A DNA stretch of 64,000 nucleotides from an uncultured Castellaniella sp. (GTDB taxonomy: Bacteria > Pseudomonadota > Gammaproteobacteria > Burkholderiales > Burkholderiaceae_B). Both the position numbers and the translations under genes were made by a program. Positions 26,421 to 34,265 of this stretch are shown one piece after another (the stretch's first letter is position 1; each line of letters starts with the position of its first letter). Under the pieces are notes generated by a model. It did no database searches and was not told where the DNA came from. It saw nothing but the letters and a program-made list of their open reading frames with translations. Location: NCBI RefSeq assembly GCF_937988725.1, contig NZ_CALKHS010000009.1, positions 124,001-188,000 of the forward strand, given 5' to 3'.

Positions 26421-27464
26421 ATGAAGAAAATCCCGCTGCTCGCCGCGCTTGCCGTCACGGCGCCCCTGGCGCTGTTCCAGGCGCCGACCCAGGCGCGCGA
26501 CCTGACCGTGGTCAATTTCGGCGGCGCCAACGGTGACGCGCAGACCGCGGCGTTCATCCAGCCCTTCGAAAAGGAAAGCGGCAAGAAGGTCATCCCCGTG
26601 GCCTATAACGGCGAACAGGCCAAGGTCAAGGCCATGGTCCAGTCCCATAACGTCGTCTGGGACGCCGTCGAGGTCGAAACCGGGGACCTGGGCCGCGGAT
26701 GCGACGAAGGCCTGTACGAGAACATCGACTGGGCGTCCGTCCTGGACAAGAGCGACCTGGTCCGCGGCGCCCTGAAATACTGCGGCGTGGGCACCTTCGT
26801 CTGGTCCACCGTGCTGGCCTACAACGCCGAGAAGCTCAAGACGCCGCCCACCGGTTGGGCCGATTTCTGGAACGTGAAGAAATTCCCCGGCAAGCGGGGC
26901 CTGCGCAAGGGCGCCCACTACAACGTCGAATTCGCCCTGATGGCCGACGGCGTGGCGCCCCAGGACGTCTACAAGGTGCTGGCGACTCCCGAAGGCGTGG
27001 ACCGCGCCTTCAAGAAGCTCGACGAGATCAAGCCCTACGTGCAGTGGTGGGAAGCTGGCGCCCAGCCGCCGCAGATGCTGTCGGCCGGCGACGTGGTGAT
27101 GTCGGCCGCCTACAACGGGCGCATCGACGCGGCGCAGCGCGAAGGCCGGCCCCTGAAGGTCGTCTGGAACCAGAGCGTCTATGACTTCGACTACTGGGTC
27201 ATCCCCACCGGCTCGGCCAACAAGGACCAGGCCATCGAATTCGTCCGCTACGCCAGCTCGCCCAAGGCCCAGGCCGCGTATTCGCAGCACATCGCCTACG
27301 GCCCGATCAGCAAGAAGGCCATCGGCATGCTCAGCCCGGACATTCTGGCCAACGTGCCCAATTCGCCGGCCAACGCGCGCAACGCCCTGTTCAACGACCT
27401 CGAATTCTGGACCGATCACGGCGAGGAACTCGAACAGCGCTTCACGGCCTGGGCCGCCCGCTGA
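26421..27464 (+). CDS. Extracellular solute-binding protein of the Pot-type importer
   Basis: The protein has 347 residues, with a signal peptide at residues 1-25 (ending APTQARDL). The mature protein is a PotD/PotF-like bacterial binding protein: LTVVNFGGANGDAQTAAFIQPF, VWDAVEVETGDLGRGCDEGLYE, FVWSTVLAYNAEKL, SAAYNGRIDAA and DYWVIPTGSANKDQAIEFVRYASSP. An AGGAGA ribosome-binding site lies about 9 bases before the ATG. A stem-loop just past the stop may keep this transcript segment abundant. Ligand identity (polyamine or GABA) is inferred from context. Confidence 0.9.
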   Translation: MKKIPLLAALAVTAPLALFQAPTQARDLTVVNFGGANGDAQTAAFIQPFEKESGKKVIPVAYNGEQAKVKAMVQSHNVVWDAVEVETGDLGRGCDEGLYENIDWASVLDKSDLVRGALKYCGVGTFVWSTVLAYNAEKLKTPPTGWADFWNVKKFPGKRGLRKGAHYNVEFALMADGVAPQDVYKVLATPEGVDRAFKKLDEIKPYVQWWEAGAQPPQMLSAGDVVMSAAYNGRIDAAQREGRPLKVVWNQSVYDFDYWVIPTGSANKDQAIEFVRYASSPKAQAAYSQHIAYGPISKKAIGMLSPDILANVPNSPANARNALFNDLEFWTDHGEELEQRFTAWAAR

Positions 27465-27474
27465 TCCCGCGCCC

Positions 27475-27496
27475 GGGGCGGTCTGACGGCCGCCCC
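27475..27496 (+). other. Intercistronic stem-loop after the binding-protein gene
   Basis: GGGGCGG (27475-27481) pairs with CCGCCCC (27490-27496) around an 8-base loop, 11 bases beyond the binding-protein stop. There is no U-run. Such hairpins after periplasmic binding-protein genes often protect the upstream mRNA so that the binding protein exceeds the permeases; that role is inferred here. Confidence 0.5.
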
Positions 27497-27522
27497 GCCC
27501 CTTCCCACGCCAGGACACTGCC

Positions 27523-28758
27523 ATGGACACGACCTTCGACGATCCCGCCGCCATCCGGCGCTCGATGCAAGCCGCCCAGCGGAAAAAGACCTGGCGCGCG
27601 CTGCTGCTGGTCGGGCCCCTGGCCGTCTTCCTGCTGGTCGTCTTCATCATCCCCATCGCGTCCCTCCTGACCCGAGCCGCCGACAACCCCGAGGTCATCG
27701 ACACCCTGCCCCGCACCCTGCAGGCCCTGTCCGGCTGGGACGGGCGCAGCCAGCCGCCGGACACCGCGTTCCAGGCTCTGGCGCAGGATCTGGGCCACGC
27801 CAAGAGCACCCCCGCCGCCGGCGAACTGGCCCGGCGCCTGAACTACGAAATCTCGGGCTACCGGTCGCTGGTCTTCAAGACGCTGCGCCGCCTGCCCTTC
27901 CCCGCCGCCGACGCGGCCGACGCCCGCGCGCGCCTGATCGACCTGGACAAGCGCTGGGCCGATCCCGCCTACTGGGCCGTCATCGCCGGCAACGACAGGT
28001 CCTGGACGCCCTACTACCTGCTGGCATCCCTGGACCTGAAGCTGGACGCCAAGGGCAGCATCGTGGCCGCGCCGCCCGGCACGTCGGCCTTCCAGGAAAT
28101 CTTTTCGCGCACCTTCACCATCAGCGCGATCGTCACCCTGATCACGCTCGTCCTGGGCTATCCCCTGGCCTACTGGATCACGCGCCTGCCCAAGCGCCGG
28201 GCCAATCTGGTCCTGATCTGCATCCTGATTCCGTTCTGGACTTCCGTGCTGGTGCGGATCGCCGCCTGGGTGGTCCTGCTGCAGCGCGAAGGCCTGATCA
28301 ACAGCGCCCTGGCCAGGCTGGGGCTGATCGACCAGCCGCTGCCCCTGCTGTTCAACCGCCTGGGCGTCTACATCGCCATGGTCCACATCCTGCTGCCTTT
28401 CATGGTGCTGCCCCTGTACAGCGTCATGCAATCGGTGCCGCCCACCTACCAGCGGGCCGCCGTGTCCCTGGGCAGCCACCCCTTCGCCGCCTTCTGGCGC
28501 ATCTACGTGCCGCAGACCTATCCCGGCATCGCCGCCGGATCCCTGCTGGTGTTCATCATCGCGATCGGCTACTACATCACGCCGGCGCTGCTGGGCGGCG
28601 CCGCGGACCAGATGATCAGCTACTACGTGGCCTATTTCACCAACCAGACCATCAACTGGGGCATGGCCAGCGCGCTGGGACTGATCCTGCTGGCGGGCAC
28701 CCTGGTGCTCTACGCCCTGTACCGCAGGGTTTCCGGCAAGGAACTGACCCTCAGCTAG
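27523..28758 (+). CDS. Pot-type importer permease 1 (PotB/PotH-like) with long periplasmic insert
   Basis: The protein has 411 residues. A first membrane helix (about residues 26-48) is followed by a hydrophilic stretch of roughly 130 residues. The binding-protein-dependent permease core then starts near residue 195 (TFTISAIVTLITLVLGYPLAYWITRLP) and carries the cytoplasmic EAA-like loop around RAAVSLGSHPFAAFWRIYVPQTYPGI. PotB/PotH proteins are usually about 280-320 residues, so the extra periplasmic segment is the notable feature. It pairs with the permease at 28828. Confidence 0.88.
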   Translation: MDTTFDDPAAIRRSMQAAQRKKTWRALLLVGPLAVFLLVVFIIPIASLLTRAADNPEVIDTLPRTLQALSGWDGRSQPPDTAFQALAQDLGHAKSTPAAGELARRLNYEISGYRSLVFKTLRRLPFPAADAADARARLIDLDKRWADPAYWAVIAGNDRSWTPYYLLASLDLKLDAKGSIVAAPPGTSAFQEIFSRTFTISAIVTLITLVLGYPLAYWITRLPKRRANLVLICILIPFWTSVLVRIAAWVVLLQREGLINSALARLGLIDQPLPLLFNRLGVYIAMVHILLPFMVLPLYSVMQSVPPTYQRAAVSLGSHPFAAFWRIYVPQTYPGIAAGSLLVFIIAIGYYITPALLGGAADQMISYYVAYFTNQTINWGMASALGLILLAGTLVLYALYRRVSGKELTLS

Positions 28759-28771
28759 ACACACGGACACC

Positions 28772-28802
28772 GGAACCGCGGCGGCAGGCAAGCGGCGGTT
28801 CC
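28772..28802 (+). other. Intercistronic stem-loop between the two permease genes
   Basis: GGAACCGC (28772-28779) is an exact complement of GCGGTTCC (28795-28802), separated by 15 bases, in the 69-base spacer between the permease genes. CTCTTT follows. It may be an attenuator or mRNA-stabilising hairpin. Confidence 0.4.
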
Positions 28803-28827
28803 CTCTTTGAAGGCCTGAAGGACGAAC

Positions 28828-29664
28828 ATGTTCAACCCAGCATTCCCGCCCTATCTATCCCTGGTCGAACGCATCTGGCACTATGCGCTGCGCCTGCTGT
28901 GCGCGCTGATCCTGCTGTTCCTGCTGCTGCCGATCCTGGTCATCATCCCCCTGTCGTTCAACCAGGGCTCCATGCTGCTCTACCCGATCGACGCGCTCTC
29001 GCTGCGCTGGTACATCGCGCTCTTCCAGTCCGACGAATGGGCCCGCGCCACCGCCAACAGCTTCATCGTGGCGCCCGCCGCCACCGTGCTGGCGACCGTG
29101 CTGGGGACGCTGGCGGCGGCCGGCCTGCACCGGGCGCAGTTCCGCGGCAAGGGGCTGCTGATGTCGATCCTGATTTCGCCGATGATCGTGCCGCTGGTCG
29201 TGACCGGCCTGGGCATCTATCTGTTCTTCGCCCCCTACGGGCTGGTCAACAGCTACAGCGGCCTGATCCTGGCGCTGGCCGCGATCGGCGCGCCTTTCGT
29301 CGTCACCACGGTCTCGGCCACGCTGCAGGGCTTCGATCCCAACTTGCTGCGCGCCAGCTACAGCCTGGGGGCCGGGCCCGCGCGCACTTTCTTTCGCGTC
29401 ACCCTGCCCATCATCGCCCCCGGCGTGATCGCCGGCGCCCTGTTCGCCTTCGCGACGGCCTTCGACGAAATCGTGATCACGCTCTTTCTGGCCGGCCCCG
29501 AACAGGTGACGCTGCCGCGCCAGATGTTCACCGGCATCCGCGAGAACATCAGCCCCATCATCGCCGCCGTGGCGACCATCCTGATCCTGTTTTCCACGGC
29601 CCTGCTGCTGGCGCTGGAATGGCTGCGCGGCCGGGCGGCGGCCAAGACCACGGCGGCCGTCTGA
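28828..29664 (+). CDS. Pot-type importer permease 2 (PotC/PotI-like)
   Basis: The protein has 278 residues and about six membrane helices. The EAA-like loop is ASYSLGAGPARTFFRVTLPIIAPGVI, followed by the typical FATAFDEIVITLFLAGPEQVTLPRQMF. This is the family's normal length and layout for PotC/PotI. It is the last gene of the importer. Its stop codon directly abuts the stop of the convergent dehydrogenase gene (29665). Confidence 0.9.
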   Translation: MFNPAFPPYLSLVERIWHYALRLLCALILLFLLLPILVIIPLSFNQGSMLLYPIDALSLRWYIALFQSDEWARATANSFIVAPAATVLATVLGTLAAAGLHRAQFRGKGLLMSILISPMIVPLVVTGLGIYLFFAPYGLVNSYSGLILALAAIGAPFVVTTVSATLQGFDPNLLRASYSLGAGPARTFFRVTLPIIAPGVIAGALFAFATAFDEIVITLFLAGPEQVTLPRQMFTGIRENISPIIAAVATILILFSTALLLALEWLRGRAAAKTTAAV

Positions 29665-31170
29665 TCAATCGTCGCCGAACCGAATCCCCTGGGCCAGGGG
29701 CAGTTCGCGCGAATAATTGATGGTGCTGGTGGCGCGCCGCATGTAGGCCTTCCAGGCGTCCGAGCCGGACTCGCGCCCGCCGCCGGTTTCTTTTTCGCCG
29801 CCGAAGGCGCCGCCGATCTCGGCGCCCGACGTCCCGATATTGACGTTGGCGATGCCGCAATCGGATCCCGTCACGCCGATGAAGAACTGGGACTCGCGCA
29901 CATCGGTGGTGAAGATGGCCGAGGACAGGCCCTGCGCAACGGCGTTGTGCATCGCCATGGCATCCGCGAAGTCCGCATAGCGCATCACATACAGGATCGG
30001 CGCGAAGGTTTCGCTGCACACCAGTTCCTGCTGCGCGGGCATCTCGACGATGGCCGGGCGCGCATACCAGGCGTCGGGATAGCGGTCGGCCAGCGCGCGT
30101 TCGCCGCCGAAAACGATGCCGCCCGCCCGGCGCGCCTCGTCCAGCGCCTGCTGCATGCGCTCGAATGCCGCCCGGTCGATCAGCGGCCCCACCAGCGTGC
30201 CGGCCTCCAGCGGATTGCCGACCGTGGCGCTGGCATAGGCTTTCTTCAGCCGCGCCAGCAGTTCGTCCGCCACGGATTCATGCGCGATCAGGCGGCGCGT
30301 GGTGGTGCAGCGCTGGCCTGCCGTGCCGATGGCGCCAAACAGGATGGCCCGCGCCGCCATGCCCAGATCCGCCGAGGGCGTCACGATGACGGCGTTGTTG
30401 CCGCCCAGTTCCAGCAGGCAGCGGCCGAACCGGCCGGCCACGCGCGGGCCGACCGCGCGACCCATGCGCGTGGACCCCGTGGCCGACACCAGGGCCACGC
30501 GCGGATGATCGACCATGGCCTCGCCCACGTCGTGGCGGCCGATCAGCACCTGCAGCAGATCGGCCGGCGCATCGTCGCCGAAGCGTTCGCAGACCCGCTG
30601 GAAGATCGCCTGACAGGCCAGCGCCGTCAGCGGTGATTTTTCGGACGGCTTCCAGATGAGCGGATCGCCGCATACCAGCGCAATGGCCGCATTCCAGGAC
30701 CAGACCGCCACCGGAAAATTGAAGGCGGAAATCACGCCGACCACCCCCAGGGGGTGCCAGTTTTCCAGCATGTGATGACCGGGGCGCTCGGAGGCGATGG
30801 TGCGGCCGTACAACTGGCGCGACAGGCCCACGGCGAAATCGCAGATGTCGATCATTTCCTGGACTTCACCCTCGCCCTCGGCCGGGATCTTGCCCACTTC
30901 CAGCGAGACCAGCCGGCCCAGGGCCTGTTTCCGGGTGCGCAGTTCTTCGCCCAGCAGGCGCACCAGTTCGCCGCGACGCGGCGCGGGCACCGAGCGCCAG
31001 CGCAAGAAGGCTCGATGCGCCCGCTCGGCCATGGGGCCGACATCCTGCGGGCGGTGGCAATGCACCTGGGCCAAGCGGCTGCCGTCGATGGGCGAACGGA
31101 CCGTCAGATCGCCATCCGCCAAGCTGGCTTCGGACAAACCAAGGGATCGCAGCAATTCCTGATGTTTCAT
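29665..31170 (-). CDS. amaB: Aldehyde dehydrogenase, AmaB/ALDH7 type (piperideine-6-carboxylate / aminoadipate semialdehyde dehydrogenase)
   Basis: The protein has 501 residues. Catalytic motifs are LELGGNN with Glu254 and GQRCTT with nucleophile Cys288; SATGSTRMGRAV binds the cofactor. The C-terminal GGAFGGEKETGGGRESGSD and KAYMRRATSTINYS segments are the hallmark of the ALDH7A1/AmaB group, which oxidises 2-aminoadipate semialdehyde (in equilibrium with piperideine-6-carboxylate) to 2-aminoadipate. I chose the ATG at 31170 because the family starts there; the frame is open to 31221. It is divergent from the FAD oxidase gene. This is the strongest single pointer to lysine degradation in the region. 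Confidence 0.88.
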   Translation of the reverse strand: MKHQELLRSLGLSEASLADGDLTVRSPIDGSRLAQVHCHRPQDVGPMAERAHRAFLRWRSVPAPRRGELVRLLGEELRTRKQALGRLVSLEVGKIPAEGEGEVQEMIDICDFAVGLSRQLYGRTIASERPGHHMLENWHPLGVVGVISAFNFPVAVWSWNAAIALVCGDPLIWKPSEKSPLTALACQAIFQRVCERFGDDAPADLLQVLIGRHDVGEAMVDHPRVALVSATGSTRMGRAVGPRVAGRFGRCLLELGGNNAVIVTPSADLGMAARAILFGAIGTAGQRCTTTRRLIAHESVADELLARLKKAYASATVGNPLEAGTLVGPLIDRAAFERMQQALDEARRAGGIVFGGERALADRYPDAWYARPAIVEMPAQQELVCSETFAPILYVMRYADFADAMAMHNAVAQGLSSAIFTTDVRESQFFIGVTGSDCGIANVNIGTSGAEIGGAFGGEKETGGGRESGSDAWKAYMRRATSTINYSRELPLAQGIRFGDD

Positions 31171-31221
31171 GAGGGCGCTCCACAGGCGAAGACCACACGC
31201 GAAATTCAGGATAGCACGCAA

Positions 31222-31277
31222 GAAAATATGCGCAAATTATTTCCCTACAGGAAAATACCTAGATAATCCGGAAAATA
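31222..31277. repeat. Three direct GAAAATA repeats in the amaB/oxidase divergent spacer
   Basis: GAAAATA occurs at 31222-31228, 31251-31257 and 31271-31277, all in the same orientation. Around the middle copy TTTCC-CTACA-GGAAA forms a short dyad (31242-31254). The spacer (31171-31334) is markedly AT-rich. These are candidate binding sites for the XRE-cupin regulator encoded downstream; this is not proven. Confidence 0.4.
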
Positions 31278-31334
31278 TTAGCCTCACAATAAGATCCACT
31301 CATCGTCTACGCCGCATCCCCAGGAGCCTCCCGG

Positions 31335-32516
31335 ATGACGCAACCGCACTTCGACGTGGTCATAGCGGGCGGCGCCGCCATCGGCAGCGCCACCGCCTAT
31401 TTCCTGACGGCCGCCGCCGGTTTCACCGGCTCGGTGGCCGTCATCGAGGCCGACAACAGCTACCGGTACAGCGCCACCGCCCTGTCCGCCGCGTCGATCC
31501 GGCATCAGTTCTCCACACCGGAAAACATCGGCATGTCGCTCTTCGGCACGCAGTTCCTGCGCCATTTCAGCCAGGACATGGCGGTGGACGGCGACTGCCC
31601 GGACCTCGATTTCCACGAAGGCGGCTATCTGTTCCTGGCCACCGCGGCCGGCCTGGAGACCTTGCGGCGGAACCACGCACTGCAGACCAGCCTGGGCGCC
31701 GACATCGCCTTGCTGGACCCGGCGCAATTGAAAGCCCGCTATCCCTGGCTGAATACGGACGATCTGGCCGGCGGCGCCCTGGGCCTGAGCGGCGAAGGCT
31801 GGCTGGATGCCTATGGCATGATGCAGGGCATGCGGCGCAAGGCGATCGCCCAGGGGGCCGTCTACCTGAACCATCGCGTCGCGAGCCTGGATCATTCCGC
31901 CGGCCGCATCCGCGGGGTGCGGCTGGCCGACGGCGGGCGCATCGCCTGCGGCGCCGTCGTCAACGCCGCGGGCACCGGCGCCACGGCGCTGGCCCGGACC
32001 GCGGGCATCGACCTGCCCGTGCATGCCCGCAAGCGCAGCGTCTTCTATGTGCAATGCCCCCACCCGCTGCCCGGCTGCCCCATGGTGATCGACCCCGGCG
32101 GCGCGTATTTCCGCCCCGAAGGCCAAGGCTACATCACGGGCATCTCGCCCCCGGCGGATCAGGACCCGGACGCGAGCGATTACGACGTGCAGCACGCCCT
32201 GTTCGACGAGGTGCTGTGGCCCATCCTGGCCGCCAGAGCGCCGGCGTTCGAGGCGCTGCGCTGCAGCCGCAGCTGGGCGGGACACTATGACATGAACCTG
32301 TTCGACCAGAACCTCATCCTGGGCCCGCACCCCGCCATCGACAATCTCTATTTCGCCAACGGCCTGAGCGGCCACGGCATGCAGCAGGCGCCCGCCATCG
32401 GCCGGGCCCTGTCCGAACTGATCACCACGGGAACATTCCAGACACTGGACCTGAGCCGACTGGGCTGGGCGCGCATCCTGAACCGCCAGCCCATCATCGA
32501 ACAGAACGTCGTATGA
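31335..32516 (+). CDS. FAD-dependent amine/imino-acid oxidoreductase (DAO family)
   Basis: The protein has 393 residues. The N-terminal dinucleotide site is VVIAGGAAIGSATAYFL; SATALSAASIRHQFSTPENI follows, then VVNAAGTGATALARTAGIDLPV and a C-terminal YFANGLSGHGMQQAPAIGRALSELI, the FAD-closing motif. This is the glycine/D-amino-acid oxidase superfamily, of the subgroup used on sarcosine, proline, pipecolate or opines. Next to amaB it could act as the pipecolate oxidase (AmaA role) that makes piperideine-6-carboxylate, or as an amino-acid oxidase supplying the ketimine reduced by the gene at 33218. I cannot decide between these from sequence. Confidence 0.82.
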   Translation: MTQPHFDVVIAGGAAIGSATAYFLTAAAGFTGSVAVIEADNSYRYSATALSAASIRHQFSTPENIGMSLFGTQFLRHFSQDMAVDGDCPDLDFHEGGYLFLATAAGLETLRRNHALQTSLGADIALLDPAQLKARYPWLNTDDLAGGALGLSGEGWLDAYGMMQGMRRKAIAQGAVYLNHRVASLDHSAGRIRGVRLADGGRIACGAVVNAAGTGATALARTAGIDLPVHARKRSVFYVQCPHPLPGCPMVIDPGGAYFRPEGQGYITGISPPADQDPDASDYDVQHALFDEVLWPILAARAPAFEALRCSRSWAGHYDMNLFDQNLILGPHPAIDNLYFANGLSGHGMQQAPAIGRALSELITTGTFQTLDLSRLGWARILNRQPIIEQNVV

Positions 32517-32567
32517 ATCATCCGTAGCGCAGGCCCGGCCCCATACCGCACAACCTCGCAAGCCATC

Positions 32568-33221
32568 ATGACAGACACAGACCTCACCGAAGCAAAGACC
32601 CATGCACAGAAATCGGCGCTGGCCAGCCGGCTGAAGTTCTTGCGCCAGCGACGCGGCCTGACGCAGGGGCGCGTCTCCCAAGCCAGCGGGATTTCCACCC
32701 CGACCCTGTCCAAGATCGAGAACGGGCAACTCTCGCCCACCTACGACGTACTGCTGCGCCTGGCCCACGGACTGCAGGTGGACGTGGCGGAACTCTTCGT
32801 CACGGCCCAAGCCCACATGGGCGCCGGACGCTGCAGCATCGAACGCCGGGACTGCGGCGAGATCCACGACACGCCGCTCTATCGCCACCGCCTGCTGTGT
32901 TCGCAACTGGCCCACAAAAAGATGATGCCTTTCATCAGCCGCATCAAGAAGCGCCATCTCCAGGCGGAAGAAGGCTGGAGCCGCCACGAAGGCGAAGAGT
33001 TCGTCTACGTCCTGTCGGGGCGGATCGAGCTGCACACCGAGTTCTACCAGCCCGTCACCCTGGACCAGGGCGAAGGCTTCTACATCGACAGCCGGATGCG
33101 GCATCGGGTCGTCAGCGCAAGCGATGCCGACGCCGAAGTGCTATGGGTCAGCACGACCCCCGACGTCGGCCGGCACGCCGCCGAACACCGCCACGATTTC
33201 CCCGAAAGCGAGACTTCATGA
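32568..33221 (+). CDS. XRE-family regulator with C-terminal cupin domain
   Basis: The protein has 217 residues. The helix-turn-helix is at about residues 17-75 (RLKFLRQRRGLTQGRVSQASGISTPTLSKIENGQLSPTYDVLLRLA). A cupin_2 domain lies at about 140-205 (GWSRHEGEEFVYVLSGRIELHTEFYQ, LDQGEGFYIDSRMRHRV). PuuR-type regulators of polyamine use have the same design. The gene lies between the oxidase and the ketimine reductase on the same strand, and its stop overlaps the next ATG, so it probably controls this small operon and perhaps amaB. Confidence 0.88.
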   Translation: MTDTDLTEAKTHAQKSALASRLKFLRQRRGLTQGRVSQASGISTPTLSKIENGQLSPTYDVLLRLAHGLQVDVAELFVTAQAHMGAGRCSIERRDCGEIHDTPLYRHRLLCSQLAHKKMMPFISRIKKRHLQAEEGWSRHEGEEFVYVLSGRIELHTEFYQPVTLDQGEGFYIDSRMRHRVVSASDADAEVLWVSTTPDVGRHAAEHRHDFPESETS

Positions 33222-34147
33222 ACCCACGCCCCGCCCTCTGCGTCCATGGCGCATCCGCGACCCGGACCCTGCTGCCCTGGCCCGCCCTGATGCAAGCCGT
33301 CGCCCAAGCGGCGCGCGACCTGAAACGGGGCGGCATCCAGGCCCCGCCCCGTCAGGCGCTGCCTTTCCCGCAAGGCGGCGTGCTGCTGTCCATGCCGGCC
33401 ACGGCCGCCGACATCGGCGTGCACAAGCTGGTCAACGTGGTGGCCGGCAACCGGGACCGCGACCTGCCCACCATCCACGGCATGGTCTCGATCTACGACG
33501 GCCGGACCGGAGAGCCGCGCCTGCTGCTGGACGGCCCCACGGTCACCACGCGCCGGACCGTCGCGGTCTCCATGCTGGGGCTGTCGCGCCTGCTGCCTGC
33601 CGGCCCGCGCCATGCGGCGATCTTCGGCACCGGCACCCAGGCGCAGGGACACATGCTGGCGCTGCGCGAACTCCACCCGGACTGCCGGATCGACATCATC
33701 GGCCGCACCCCGGCCCAGGCAAACCGGCTGGCGTCCCAATTGAACCAGGCTCAGATCCGCGCCGCCGCCGACGTGGCGGATACCGTGGACCTCGTCATCA
33801 CCGCCACCACCAGCGCCCGCCCCGTCTATCGGCTGCCGGCCCTGGCGGGACGCGTGATCGTCGCCGTCGGCGCCTACCGGGCCGAGCTGGCGGAAATCGA
33901 TCCGGCCACCATCCGCGCCAGCACACTGTACGTCGACGAAATCGAAGGCGCCCGCCACGAGGCAGGCGACTACCTCCAGGCCGGGGTGGATTGGGCGGCG
34001 GTGCGCGACCTGACGGATCTGCTCGACGGCCCGGTGCCGGCGGGGCCCTGCCTGCTCAAAACCGTGGGATGCGCCGCCTGGGACCTGGCCGCCGCCCGCT
34101 GCGCCCTGGCCCGGCAGGCTGCACTTTCTCAGGAGTCCGCTCGATGA
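33218..34147 (+). CDS. Ornithine cyclodeaminase/mu-crystallin family ketimine reductase
   Basis: The protein has 309 residues. Family marks are GVHKLVNVVAGNRDRDLPTI, LLLDGPTVTTRRTVAVSML and the NAD(P) site AIFGTGTQAQGHMLALRE, followed by VDLVITATTSARPVY. The TTRRT form and this size resemble delta1-pyrroline/piperideine-2-carboxylate reductases (LhpI type) more than true ornithine cyclodeaminases. Such an enzyme would turn piperideine-2-carboxylate, formed from lysine, into pipecolate, linking to AmaB via an oxidase. The start is fixed by the ATGA overlap with the regulator. Substrate is inferred from neighbours. Confidence 0.82.
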   Translation: MNPRPALCVHGASATRTLLPWPALMQAVAQAARDLKRGGIQAPPRQALPFPQGGVLLSMPATAADIGVHKLVNVVAGNRDRDLPTIHGMVSIYDGRTGEPRLLLDGPTVTTRRTVAVSMLGLSRLLPAGPRHAAIFGTGTQAQGHMLALRELHPDCRIDIIGRTPAQANRLASQLNQAQIRAAADVADTVDLVITATTSARPVYRLPALAGRVIVAVGAYRAELAEIDPATIRASTLYVDEIEGARHEAGDYLQAGVDWAAVRDLTDLLDGPVPAGPCLLKTVGCAAWDLAAARCALARQAALSQESAR

Positions 34148-34227
34148 ACGATACCGGCGGCAGCGGCGGCAAGCCCGCAGCGCCGAGGCATTGCGCACCC
34201 GCTCACGCGCGAAGACCGGCCACGCTC

Positions 34228-34251
34228 CAGGGCGCCGAAGCTGGCGCCCTG
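34228..34251. terminator. Perfect hairpin between convergent ketimine reductase and trpS
   Basis: CAGGGCGCC (34228-34236) and GGCGCCCTG (34243-34251) form a 9-bp perfect stem around a 6-base loop. Outer GCTC (34224-34227) and GAGC (34253-34256) extend it past one bulged base. It is midway between convergent stops and so could serve both transcripts. There is no T-run on either side. Confidence 0.55.
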
Positions 34252-34265
34252 CGAGCGGCAAGCGA

